Source of the DNA: Lachnospiraceae bacterium MD335
Lineage (GTDB): Bacteria > Bacillota > Clostridia > Lachnospirales > Lachnospiraceae
NCBI GenBank assembly: GCA_000403335.2
Contig: KE159630.1
Coordinates: 11,482-75,481, forward strand
DNA length: 64,000 nt
Reading direction: 5' to 3'
This document shows positions 15,881 to 23,470 of the stretch, piece by piece (positions within the stretch are counted from its first letter, which is position 1; each line of letters starts with the position of its first letter). The notes under the pieces were generated by a model. It did not search any database, was not told where the DNA came from, and was given only the letters and a program-made list of their open reading frames with translations. The position numbers and the translations under genes are program-made.

Positions 15881-16768
15881 TTACTCTTTTTGGCTGTTAA
15901 TGTGCCGTATGACAAATTCTGAAAGCTGCTTTGCACAGCTTTTTCCGGCGTACTTTCCGGGAAGTCCGGGGCAGTAGCATAAGTTTATGCCAAGTTGCTT
16001 CGCTGCTTCGTAATCGGCGCCCGCACGGTTTGAAGCGATGTCAATGATGAGACAGTCCTTGGAGGCGTGTTCAAGACATTCACGGTTCAGTACACATGCG
16101 GGAATCGTGTTGAAAAGATATTCGTAACGGTAAATGCCCTGCGCCAGTTTGGAGAGCGGCAGGGTGTGAAAGCCAAGCGACGCCGCGAGCGCAAGCTCCG
16201 TTTCTTTTTGTGAGCAGACGGTAACGCAGGCGCACATGCCTTTTAGGCGGTCCGCAATGATTTTGCCGCAGCGCCCGAAGCCCAGCACAAGAGAATTGCT
16301 GGCGTGAAGCACGGTGCTTTTGCGCAGAAGCGCCTCAAGGATTGCGCCCTCCGCAGTTGACACGGCGTTTAAGATGTTTAAAGGTTCGTCATGCATAAAG
16401 TCGTGACAGCATATTTCCCGTTCCTCGCAGATCGCGCGAAAGCTTTCGGGGATAATGCCCGCAAAAATGGTCTGCTGTCTGCGGATACAGCGCTGAAATT
16501 CTGCCACGGTAATTTCGGAATCGGTGTCCGCCTTTTCGCAGTAGATATGCTCTCCTTTGGAAAAGGGAATTCCGCACACGATAATGGAGGAGGAGCCGAT
16601 ACATTCACGCAGGCTGACGGTATCGCGGATTTTTGATTTTAAATGCCGGCTGCAGGGAACATCTGCCGTATTACAGCACACGACGCGCCAGCCTTTTTTT
16701 GCGAAATAGGGCGCCATATAGGCAGTCCGGCTGTCTCCGCCTACAATTGCTATATCATATTTTGTCAT
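15881..16768 (-). CDS. spoVFA: dipicolinate synthase subunit A
   Basis: A 295-residue NAD(P)-binding oxidoreductase subunit of dipicolinate synthase. I use the ATG at 16766-16768 (MTKYDIAIVGGDSR), with GGAGG 11 bases upstream. A TTG six codons earlier is within the ribosome site. The first Rossmann motif is IVGGDSRTAYMA, and a second nucleotide-binding segment LVLGFGRCGKIIADRL lies near residue 155, as in the SpoVFA family. Downstream IDIASNRAGADYEAAKQLGI and CPGLPGKYAG are also family-typical. First gene of the operon spoVFA-spoVFB-asnB. A sigma-E/K-like promoter lies upstream. Confidence 0.93.
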   Translation of the reverse strand: MTKYDIAIVGGDSRTAYMAPYFAKKGWRVVCCNTADVPCSRHLKSKIRDTVSLRECIGSSSIIVCGIPFSKGEHIYCEKADTDSEITVAEFQRCIRRQQTIFAGIIPESFRAICEEREICCHDFMHDEPLNILNAVSTAEGAILEALLRKSTVLHASNSLVLGFGRCGKIIADRLKGMCACVTVCSQKETELALAASLGFHTLPLSKLAQGIYRYEYLFNTIPACVLNRECLEHASKDCLIIDIASNRAGADYEAAKQLGINLCYCPGLPGKYAGKSCAKQLSEFVIRHINSQKE

Positions 16769-16819
16769 GGGATCCATTTCCTCCAATCGGCGAATGCTTT
16801 CGCTGTTGAAACTATATTG

Positions 16820-16846
16820 TAAAGTATGATAGAATAGAAAAAATGT
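16820..16846 (-). promoter_or_regulatory. sigma-E/sigma-K-like sporulation promoter of spoVFA
   Basis: On the minus strand AC, 16 bases, then CATACTTTA matches the mother-cell consensus AC-N16/17-CATANNNTA exactly. The -10 element is the complement of 16820-16828 and the AC is the complement of 16845-16846. It gives a leader of about 45 bases to the spoVFA ATG. Mother-cell sigma-K control of spoVF is established in Bacillus. Confidence 0.5.
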
Positions 16847-16873
16847 GCGTGATTTTGAAAGGATGGGATACTA

Positions 16874-17338
16874 ATGAGAATGACAACGCTATGCTACATC
16901 GAGCAGGACGGAAAGTACCTGATGCTGCACCGCATCAAAAAAAAGAACGACATCAGCCATGACAAGTGGATTGGCGTGGGCGGACACGGGGAATACGGTG
17001 AAAGTCCGGAGGAGTGCCTTTTGCGTGAGGTTCGGGAGGAAACCGGACTGCTGCTGACTTCTTATCGGTTCCGGGGATTAATCACGTTTGTGAGCAATCA
17101 GTGTGAGCCGGAAATGATGTGTCTTTTTACGGCGGACGGTTTTGAGGGAGAACTGACGGATTTGTGCAACGAAGGAGAGCTGGAGTGGGTGGAGAAGGAA
17201 ACGGTGCCCTCGCTTCCGACATGGGAGGGAGACAGTCTGTTTTTGGACCTTCTGCTTGCGGATGAGAAGCGTTTTTTTACGATTAAATGTGTTTATGAGG
17301 ATGATCGGCTGATCGAAAATAAAATTGCATTTTATTAA
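16874..17338 (+). CDS. NUDIX hydrolase (MutT/8-oxo-dGTPase-like)
   Basis: A 154-residue protein. The NUDIX box is complete around residues 38-62 (GHGEYGESPEECLLREVREETGL), with the catalytic REVREETG core. The fold start TTLCYIEQDGKYLMLHRIKKKND and an FVSNQCEPEMMCLFTAD strand are typical of the MutT 8-oxo-dGTP diphosphatase group, which removes oxidised nucleotides, though the substrate cannot be fixed from sequence. ATG at 16874 follows AAAGGATGGG. Divergent from spoVFA, upstream of cvfB and possibly sharing a transcript with it. Confidence 0.88.
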   Translation: MRMTTLCYIEQDGKYLMLHRIKKKNDISHDKWIGVGGHGEYGESPEECLLREVREETGLLLTSYRFRGLITFVSNQCEPEMMCLFTADGFEGELTDLCNEGELEWVEKETVPSLPTWEGDSLFLDLLLADEKRFFTIKCVYEDDRLIENKIAFY

Positions 17339-17446
17339 GGATTGCGCCGTGAAAGACGGCATGTTACAATAAACTTAGAAACCAATGGATATGCGGATAT
17401 GCCGGTATGGCCCGCCGCTCGCGAGAGGGAAACGGAGGTACTATAT

Positions 17447-18289
17447 ATGTTTCAATTAGGAAGAAAACAGACACTTATAGTAGTGAAAGAGCTGGATTTT
17501 GGAATCTACCTTGCTGAGCAGTCTGACGCTGGCATGGACGACAGGGTTCTGCTTCCGAAAAAGCAGGTTCCGTCAGACTGTAAAATCGGAGATCAACTGG
17601 AGGTCTTTCTGTATAAGGATTCGAAAGACCGGATTATTGCAACGACCAACACGCCTAAAATTATGATAGGCGAGGTTGGGAGGCTGCGTGTTTCACAAAT
17701 TACGGAAATCGGTGCGTTTCTTGACTGGGGTCTTGAGAAGGATATTTTGCTGCCCTACAAGGAGCAGACCGGTAAATTCAATGAGGGGGATGAAATTCTT
17801 GTCACGATTTATGTCGATAAGAGCAGCCGCCTTGCGGCGACGATGAATGTATACAAAGCGCTTCGGACAGACAGCAGTTATCAGAAGGACGATATGGTCA
17901 CGGGTACGGTCTATCAGATTAACGAACAGGTCGGGGCGTATGTCGCGGTGGATGACTGTTTCTCTGCGCTTATCCCGAACAGGGAGCTTTTCGGGGATAT
18001 TCGGGTAGGCACTGCGGTTAAAGCAAGAGTCGCGGAGGTTAAGCCGGACGGAAAGCTTGATTTGAGTGTGCGTGAAAAGGCGTATCTTCAAATGGAGAAG
18101 GACGCCCATAAGATTATTGAAATTATGGAACGGTTTGACGGGGTACTCCCGTTTACGGACAAGGCATCTCCGGATTTGATTAAAAAGGAGACAGGCATGA
18201 GCAAAAACGAGTTTAAGCGCGCCGTGGGAAAGCTTTTGAAAAACGGGGAAATCCAAATTAAACCGGACTGTATCGTGTTTAAAAAATAA
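17447..18289 (+). CDS. cvfB: S1-domain RNA-binding protein CvfB
   Basis: A 280-residue cytosolic RNA-binding protein. ATG at 17447 follows GGAGG; the longer frame from 17342 would add 35 residues without a ribosome site. It contains tandem S1-like OB folds (residues about 1-60, 65-130 with VGRLRVSQITEIGAFLDWGLEKDILLP, and 140-210) and a C-terminal winged helix (about 225-280, LIKKETGMSKNEFKRAVGKLLKNGEI). This is the architecture of the CvfB/YitL family, which affects virulence gene expression and RNA metabolism in staphylococci and streptococci. A strong terminator follows it. Confidence 0.88.
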   Translation: MFQLGRKQTLIVVKELDFGIYLAEQSDAGMDDRVLLPKKQVPSDCKIGDQLEVFLYKDSKDRIIATTNTPKIMIGEVGRLRVSQITEIGAFLDWGLEKDILLPYKEQTGKFNEGDEILVTIYVDKSSRLAATMNVYKALRTDSSYQKDDMVTGTVYQINEQVGAYVAVDDCFSALIPNRELFGDIRVGTAVKARVAEVKPDGKLDLSVREKAYLQMEKDAHKIIEIMERFDGVLPFTDKASPDLIKKETGMSKNEFKRAVGKLLKNGEIQIKPDCIVFKK

Positions 18290-18300
18290 TATAATGATAT

Positions 18301-18338
18301 GTCAAAATACCCCGCAGCAAGCTGCGGGGTATTTTGAC
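18301..18338. terminator. strong bidirectional terminator after cvfB
   Basis: Perfect 18-bp inverted repeat (GTCAAAATACCCCGCAGC, AA, complement) with T tracts in both orientations. It serves cvfB (plus) and the convergent yjfB (minus) 18 bases away. Confidence 0.9.
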
Positions 18339-18356
18339 TTTACGGACAGACAAAGC

Positions 18357-18548
18357 TTAAATGCTGATGTCAATGTTTGCACCAAGATCCGGATTGACAG
18401 AGCGCTCCATAGCTGCAGAGTCTAAAAGTTCGGTCATGGAAGCACCCATTGTTTCTGCCATGTCAAGCGATTTGGAGAGCATTGCCGTGCCGACATCGCT
18501 TAAAAGATTTGTCTGTGCGATATTCATAGAAAGTCCTGCTATGTCCAT
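18357..18548 (-). CDS. yjfB: YjfB family putative motility protein
   Basis: A 63-residue protein with ATG at 18548 behind AAAGGAGG. It matches the short YjfB family: MDIAGLSMNIAQTNLLSDVGTAML, a helical middle with LDMAETMGASMTELL, and an acidic C-terminus ending in Asn/Ile. YjfB is associated with motility regulons in Firmicutes (FlgM/sigma-D-linked), but its function is unknown. It stands alone here, far from the flagellar genes at 40-42 kb. Confidence 0.8.
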   Translation of the reverse strand: MDIAGLSMNIAQTNLLSDVGTAMLSKSLDMAETMGASMTELLDSAAMERSVNPDLGANIDISI

Positions 18549-18648
18549 AACAGCATCCTCCTTTTGGGGAAATGTCCCTATTTACTATTTCGGCTTGACG
18601 CTGTAAAATATTATAGCAAACGACAAAAGTATTTGTAACGGAAATCCG

Positions 18649-18785
18649 GTAACAGTTCAGACTAGGACTTTGCACTTGCTGCAAAGTCCGTGAAACAGCG
18701 TAGTGGAAGAGATGCATCAAGCCACCACGAAGTGGTTTTGCATGGCTTGATGCTTGTAACAGGAAGCCGAAGGCTGAACTGTTAC
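18649..18785. repeat. nested hairpin intergenic repeat, copy 1
   Basis: Terminal inverted repeats GTAACAGTTCA/TGAACTGTTAC enclose a hairpin GACTTTGCA...TGCAAAGTC (18666-18688), an 11-bp stem GCATCAAGCCA/TGGCTTGATGC capped by CCAC-GAA-GTGG, and a small AGCC-GAA-GGCT hairpin. The related element at 38542-38676 has the same layout. AAGTATTT occurs just outside both ends (18627-18634 and from 18786), a possible insertion footprint. Confidence 0.65.
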
Positions 18786-18958
18786 AAGTATTTACCAAAA
18801 TGATTTTGTATATCTTGCATAAACGAATGAAAAATGCCGTCTGATAAGAAAATAAGAAAAATATTATAAAATGCATAAAAAAATTGCTATTTGCTATAGA
18901 TTTATTTGTATAAATATATTAAAATGAAAACAGATTGCAGAGAAACAGCTTAAATACT

Positions 18959-18987
18959 TTGACCGATTTTTGTTAATATTGTATAAG
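18959..18987 (+). promoter_or_regulatory. sigma-A promoter of the PucR-type regulator
   Basis: TTGACC at 18959-18964 and TATAAG at 18982-18987 are 17 bases apart, 53 bases upstream of the ATG at 19040. Confidence 0.6.
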
Positions 18988-18991
18988 CTGT

Positions 18992-19010
18992 CATGACGAT
19001 GTTCGTCATG
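18992..19010. promoter_or_regulatory. dyad at the start site, candidate operator
   Basis: CATGACGA-TGT-TCGTCATG, a perfect 8-bp dyad, begins about where transcription from the 18959-18987 promoter would start. It could be an operator for the downstream regulator or a 5' RNA hairpin. It is too short and too early to be a terminator. Confidence 0.45.
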
Positions 19011-19039
19011 CACTTTGATTAAAATAAGGAGTGTGACAC

Positions 19040-20128
19040 ATGATTTCAAATCAGATTATGCAAAATACCATTGAAGGAATCAAAGCGATAGCGAGGGTAG
19101 AGCTTTTTGTGGCGGATATTGACGGAAAGCTTGTGGCTTCGACGAAAACCATAGGCAATACATTTGAACATTCCGTGCTTGAATTTGTGAAATCAGCGGC
19201 AGACAGTCAGGAGCTGCAGGGCTGTCAGTTTTTTAAGATTTATGACGACCAGCAGCTTGAATACATTCTGATTGCAAGCGATGCGGGAGAAAATGCATAT
19301 ATGGTAGGAAAGATGGCGGCATTTCAGCTGCAAAATCTTATGATTGCCTACAAGGAACGCTTTGATAAGGATAACTTTATTAAGAACCTGCTCCTCGACA
19401 ATCTGCTGCTGGTAGATATTTACAGTCGGTCGAAAAAGCTTCACATTCAAACGGATGTCAAGCGTGCCGTACTGATTGTGGAGTCGCCAAACGGCAAAGA
19501 CGCCAATATTTTGGAACGGGTGCGCGAGGGCTTCGGGCAAAACGGCAGGGATTTTGTCACGGCAGTTGATGAGAACAACGTGATTGTGGTTAAGGAAGTG
19601 TCGGATACCGAGACAAACCGCGATATTGACAAGTATGCGCGCGCCATAGAGGAATGCCTTGTGAAGGAAGGCATTAGGGATGTGCATATTTCTTACGGCA
19701 CAAACGTGAAGGAAATCAAGGAGGTAAGCCGTTCGTATAAGGAAGCGAAGATGGCGCTTGACGTGGGCAAAATTTTCTTTGCGGAGCGGGATATTATTGC
19801 GTACAGTGAGTTGGGAATCGGAAGACTGATTTATCAGCTGCCGATACCGCTATGCAAAATGTTCATCAAGGAAATCTTCGGAGGAAAGAGTCCGGATGAC
19901 TTTGATGAGGAAACGCTTACGACAATCAATAAGTTTTTTGAGAATTCGCTCAATGTATCGGAGACATCAAGGCAGCTGTTTATACACAGAAACACGCTGG
20001 TATACCGTCTTGACAAGCTCCAAAAAGGTACGGGGCTTGATTTACGGGTGTTTGAGGATGCGATTACATTTAAGATTGCGCTGATGGTTGTGCGATACAT
20101 GAAGTATATGGAAAGTTTTGAGTATTGA
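19040..20128 (+). CDS. PucR/CdaR-type transcriptional regulator
   Basis: A 362-residue protein. The N-terminal 100 residues form a sensor-like domain (EGIKAIARVELFVADIDGKLVAST) resembling the sugar-diacid recognition domain. The middle is a GGDEF-like/CdaR domain (about 140-270). The last 60 residues carry the PucR C-terminal helix-turn-helix (FFENSLNVSETSRQLFIHRNTLVYRLDKLQ), characteristic of CdaR/PucR regulators of sugar acid or purine use. There is no adjacent catabolic operon, so the ligand is unknown. The gene is monocistronic with its own promoter and dyad, which may reflect autoregulation. It is followed by a hairpin and a tandem repeat region. Confidence 0.85.
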   Translation: MISNQIMQNTIEGIKAIARVELFVADIDGKLVASTKTIGNTFEHSVLEFVKSAADSQELQGCQFFKIYDDQQLEYILIASDAGENAYMVGKMAAFQLQNLMIAYKERFDKDNFIKNLLLDNLLLVDIYSRSKKLHIQTDVKRAVLIVESPNGKDANILERVREGFGQNGRDFVTAVDENNVIVVKEVSDTETNRDIDKYARAIEECLVKEGIRDVHISYGTNVKEIKEVSRSYKEAKMALDVGKIFFAERDIIAYSELGIGRLIYQLPIPLCKMFIKEIFGGKSPDDFDEETLTTINKFFENSLNVSETSRQLFIHRNTLVYRLDKLQKGTGLDLRVFEDAITFKIALMVVRYMKYMESFEY

Positions 20129-20144
20129 TACTGTTGAGCCGTGC

Positions 20145-20204
20145 AGCACCATGTAAAAACAGGTCCGCAAGTTTACTTGCAGGGACAAGTTTTTACATGG
20201 TGCT
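20145..20204. repeat. 16-bp-stem hairpin, candidate terminator after the regulator
   Basis: AGCACCATGTAAAAAC at 20145-20160 pairs perfectly with 20189-20204. The loop contains a second stem (GCAAG/CTTGC). Outer GCCGTGCA (20139-20146) is complementary to TGCACGGC in the first tandem unit, so hairpin and first unit may form one larger element. No T tract follows, so termination is uncertain. Confidence 0.5.
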
Positions 20205-20212
20205 ATAGGGCG

Positions 20213-20480
20213 AATAGCCCAAGTGAGATGGAGCAAAGCGAAATCGAACTTGCACGGCGGGGTAGAATTTAATCGAGAACAAATAGCCCAAGTGAGATGG
20301 AGCGAAGCGAAACCGAACTTGCACGGCGTAGTAGATTTGAACCAAAGACGAATAGAACGAATAGCCCAAGTGAGATGGAGCGGAGCGAAACCGAACTTGC
20401 GCGGCGGGGTAGAATTTAATCGAGAACGAATAGCCCAAGTGAGATGGAGCGGAGCGAAACCGAACTTGCACGGCGGGGTA
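20213..20480. repeat. four tandem 69-78-bp repeats upstream of ftsE
   Basis: Units begin AATAGCCCAAGTGAGATGG at 20213, 20282, 20360 and 20429 (periods 69, 78, 69) and continue with a GCGAAGCGAAA-type segment and GAACTTGCACGGCG. Units differ by scattered substitutions that largely preserve small GC-rich stems with GAA loops. Tandem, no spacers of constant length with unique sequence, so not CRISPR. Confidence 0.8.
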
Positions 20481-20520
20481 AAGGGAAATAAATAAGCAAA
20501 TTAATATAGGGGTGAAAAAA

Positions 20521-21255
20521 TTGAGAAGTACAATAAAAAGCCGTACGGCTTCGGGGAACAATGATACGGTTATTTTGATGGAGAATGTCAGCAAGGCTTA
20601 CACGGTGGGCGTGCCGGCATTAAATGACGTTAATCTGCATATAAATAAAGGAGAATTTGTATTTATCGTGGGGGACAGCGGTTCGGGAAAATCCACGCTG
20701 ATTAAGCTGTTGTTACGGGAGCTATTGCCGACATCGGGGAAGGTTATCGTCAACGGGACGGACGTGGTGCGACTCAAACGCAGGGGTATCCCAAAATTCA
20801 GAAGAAGCTTGGGCGTCGTATTCCAGGATTTCCGCCTGTTAAAGGACCGGAATGTCTATGAAAACGTTGCGTTTGCGCAGCGCATAATACAGATGCCAAA
20901 CCGTGAAATCCGTAAAAACGTACCGTCCATTTTATCAACTGTCGGACTTGCAGGAAAATATAAGGCAAGACCAAAGCAGCTTTCCGGAGGAGAGCAGCAG
21001 AGAGTGGCGCTTGCGCGTGCGCTTGTGAATAAGCCGAAAATTTTGCTTGCCGATGAGCCGACCGGAAATTTGGACCCGAAAAATTCATGGGAAATTATGA
21101 ATTTGCTTGAGAAAATCAACAATAACGGAACAACAGTTCTTGTAGTCACACACAACCGCGAAATTGTCAATGCAATGCAGAAGCGGGTTATCACTATGAA
21201 GAAAGGCATCATTGTAAGTGATGAAGAAAAGGGTGGCTATATCGATGAGGATTAA
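20521..21255 (+). CDS. ftsE: cell division ABC transporter ATP-binding protein FtsE
   Basis: A 244-residue ATPase. TTG at 20521 is preferred because AGGGGTGA lies just upstream; a GTG at 20512 is inside that ribosome site. Walker A is GDSGSGKST, the signature LSGGEQQR, and Walker B ILLADEPTGNLDP, with the FtsE-type FQDFRLLKDRNVYENVAF segment. With FtsX it forms a membrane complex that, in other bacteria, activates a periplasmic or extracellular coiled-coil peptidoglycan hydrolase at division or in elongation. Its stop overlaps ftsX by 11 bases. The following M23 protein is the probable partner hydrolase. Confidence 0.93.
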   Translation: MRSTIKSRTASGNNDTVILMENVSKAYTVGVPALNDVNLHINKGEFVFIVGDSGSGKSTLIKLLLRELLPTSGKVIVNGTDVVRLKRRGIPKFRRSLGVVFQDFRLLKDRNVYENVAFAQRIIQMPNREIRKNVPSILSTVGLAGKYKARPKQLSGGEQQRVALARALVNKPKILLADEPTGNLDPKNSWEIMNLLEKINNNGTTVLVVTHNREIVNAMQKRVITMKKGIIVSDEEKGGYIDED

Positions 21256-22141
21256 TACACTGTTTTACTGCATCAAGCAGGGAATACGGAATATTTTTAA
21301 AAATAAATGGTTTACGCTCGCGTCCATCGCGACGATTTCGGCGTGCCTGTTTTTGTTCGGACTGTTTTTTTCAATCCTGACCAATTTTCAACATATCGTG
21401 AAAAATGCGGAGGAGCGGTTTCCGGTAAGCGCACTTTTGGAAGGAAATATGAGTGATGAGCGCGCACAGGAAATTTCAGGGATGATTTCGAGACGTTCGG
21501 AGGTCAAGGAGTGTATTTTCGTCAGCGCAGACGAGACATGGGAGCAGTTTGCAGAGGAAATGAATTTCGGGGATGTAAGCATCTTTACCGAAAATCCGCT
21601 TGAGGAATGCGCCCATTTTGATATTTACTTAAACGACGTGTCGGAGCAGGCTGCGCTTGTCGCTTATTTAGAGTCGATTGAGGGAGTCCGCAAGGTTAAC
21701 CAGTCAGCGCTTACGGCACAGGCATTGACCGGTGTGAATGCGATTGTAAGTTATGTTTCGGTGGGAATTATTCTAATTCTGTTTCTCGTATCGATTTTCC
21801 TAATCAGCAATACCGTAACAATTGGTATTTCCGTGCGGAAAGAAGAGATACAGATTATGAAATACATTGGTGCAACCGACTTTTTTACCAGGGCGCCATT
21901 TGTGATTGAGGGAATTGTGATCGGATTTATCGGTTCGTTAATTCCTTTGGCAGCGGTGTATTTTATTTATAACGAGGCGATGATGTATGTAGCGGGAAGG
22001 TTTCCGTTTTTATCACAGATATTCGAATTTTTGCCTGTAACGACAGTATTTACGACACTGGTTCCCGTTTGTATTGCAATCGGTGTGGGCATTGGATTTT
22101 TGGGAAGCTTTACGACGGTTAGGAAGCACCTTAGTGTATGA
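21245..22141 (+). CDS. ftsX: cell division ABC transporter permease FtsX
   Basis: A 298-residue membrane protein starting at ATG 21245, overlapping the end of ftsE. It has an N-terminal transmembrane helix (WFTLASIATISACLFLFGLFF), an extracellular domain (about 50-165, with VKECIFVSADETWEQF), and three C-terminal membrane helices (about 170-290) with the family motif ISNTVTIGISVRKEEIQIMKYIGAT. FtsX couples FtsE ATP hydrolysis to activation of an extracellular hydrolase. Intact and of normal length. Confidence 0.93.
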   Translation: MRINTLFYCIKQGIRNIFKNKWFTLASIATISACLFLFGLFFSILTNFQHIVKNAEERFPVSALLEGNMSDERAQEISGMISRRSEVKECIFVSADETWEQFAEEMNFGDVSIFTENPLEECAHFDIYLNDVSEQAALVAYLESIEGVRKVNQSALTAQALTGVNAIVSYVSVGIILILFLVSIFLISNTVTIGISVRKEEIQIMKYIGATDFFTRAPFVIEGIVIGFIGSLIPLAAVYFIYNEAMMYVAGRFPFLSQIFEFLPVTTVFTTLVPVCIAIGVGIGFLGSFTTVRKHLSV

Positions 22142-22192
22142 CGGATACCGCTTCTGCGGATATTGTCATGAAAATACGGAAAGGTAAGGAAT

Positions 22193-23446
22193 ATGCAGCT
22201 TAGGGTTTACGATAGAACGATTCGGAAAAGGGCAGCACTTTTGCTGGCAGTCGCAGTTGTCGCGGCTGCCTGCTTTGCCGGTGCCTGTCCTTTTGTCAGT
22301 CAGGCAGACGAGGTGTCCGATTTAAAGCAGAGCATCGCGCAGAAGCAAAAAGAGATTGAGGAGACACAGAGTCAGAGAAAACAGCTTGAGGGTGGTCTTA
22401 CGGACGTCAAGCAGATTATCAGCAGCTTGGAAACATCGAAGAGTAATCTTGCCGCGTACGTGAAGCAGCTTGATACGGAGCTTACGGCGGCGCAGACAAG
22501 AATTACGGAGCTTACCGATATGATTTCCGAGAAGGAAAGCGAGATTGTGCAGACGAAGGCGGAGCTTGAGGAGGCGTTGGAACGGGAGGCTTCCCAGTAT
22601 GATGCGATGAAGCTGCGTATTCAAAATATGTATGAGCGCGGAACGGATTTTTATTTTGAGGCGATTTTCAGCGCGGCATCGTTTGGAGATATGTTAAACC
22701 GCGCGGATTATGTCGAAAAGATTACGGAATCCGATCGGAAAATACTGGATAATTTCAGGACGACGAGAGAGTACGTTGAGGTCTGCAAGGCACAGCTTGA
22801 AGAGGAGCAGGAGCTTTTGGAGAAAGCAAAAGTAAAAGTCGAGCAGGAGCAGGAGTCGCTGGAAACACTGATTTCGGAAAAGCAGACGGAAATAGATGCA
22901 TTTCAGGCGGATATTAATGACAAGGAAGCGGTTCTTCGGGAGTACGAGGCGGAGATTGCAGCGCGGAATGCGGAAATCAAGGCACTTGAGGATGCGGTAA
23001 AGGCGGAACAGGCGGCGCTTGAGGCAGCGTCCAATCCCAAGCGCAAATATGACGGCGGCATGTTTGCATGGCCGGCGCCTTCGTATACGAGAATTTCCGA
23101 CGATTATGGCGACAGAATGCATCCGACACTCGGCATAAATCGCTTTCATAACGGTGTGGATATGGCGGCGCCGGGCGGTTCGCCCATTCTTGCCGCATAC
23201 AACGGAACCGTGGTGGCAGCGGCGTATAATGCGTCGATGGGCAATTATATTATGATTGACCACGGGGATAATCTGTTTACGATATACATGCATGCCTCGG
23301 CGCTTTATGTGTCAAAAGGGGCGGAGGTCGTAAAAGGACAGAAAATTGCGGCTGTCGGAACGACCGGAAGGTCTACGGGAAATCATCTTCATTTCAGCGT
23401 GCGCTTGAATGGAAATTATGTAAATCCGTGGGGTTATCTAAAATAA
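22193..23446 (+). CDS. secreted coiled-coil M23 murein hydrolase (EnvC/PcsB-like)
   Basis: A 417-residue secreted protein. A signal peptide is visible at residues 1-38 (AALLLAVAVVAAACFAGACPFVSQADE). A long coiled coil (about 40-275) with heptad repeats follows, and then an M23 LytM domain (about 295-415) with the zinc motifs FHNGVDMAAPGG and HLHFSV plus GNYIMIDHGD. The coiled-coil plus hydrolase architecture and position directly after ftsEX indicate the FtsEX-controlled peptidoglycan hydrolase (EnvC in Proteobacteria, PcsB or CwlO in Firmicutes by function, with different catalytic domains). 51 bases separate it from ftsX. Confidence 0.88.
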   Translation: MQLRVYDRTIRKRAALLLAVAVVAAACFAGACPFVSQADEVSDLKQSIAQKQKEIEETQSQRKQLEGGLTDVKQIISSLETSKSNLAAYVKQLDTELTAAQTRITELTDMISEKESEIVQTKAELEEALEREASQYDAMKLRIQNMYERGTDFYFEAIFSAASFGDMLNRADYVEKITESDRKILDNFRTTREYVEVCKAQLEEEQELLEKAKVKVEQEQESLETLISEKQTEIDAFQADINDKEAVLREYEAEIAARNAEIKALEDAVKAEQAALEAASNPKRKYDGGMFAWPAPSYTRISDDYGDRMHPTLGINRFHNGVDMAAPGGSPILAAYNGTVVAAAYNASMGNYIMIDHGDNLFTIYMHASALYVSKGAEVVKGQKIAAVGTTGRSTGNHLHFSVRLNGNYVNPWGYLK

Positions 23447-23470
23447 TTTATATCATAGAAAGGCATAACA

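Larger units (their letters stand above)
18549..19039. other. 491-base gene-free region
   Basis: Holds the yjfB upstream region (no clear sigma-A or sigma-D promoter identified with confidence), a 137-bp nested hairpin repeat at 18649-18785, an AT-rich stretch, and the promoter and dyad of the PucR-type regulator at 18959-19010. No convincing small gene was found. Confidence 0.6.
20129..20520. other. 392-base gene-free, repeat-filled region
   Basis: The gap between the regulator and ftsE is almost entirely a 16-bp-stem hairpin (20145-20204) and four tandem units (20213-20480). Open frames on both strands here derive from the repeats. No clear sigma-A promoter for ftsE was identified between the repeats and the start. 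Confidence 0.65.

Noticed and set aside
20213..20480. Possible CRISPR array
   Set aside because: Repeats are adjoining 69-78-bp units without unique spacers of constant length, and no cas genes are present.
20193..20594. Open frames on both strands across 20.2-20.6 kb (133 and 90 residues)
   Set aside because: They arise from the tandem repeats, translate to repeated peptides and lack ribosome sites.
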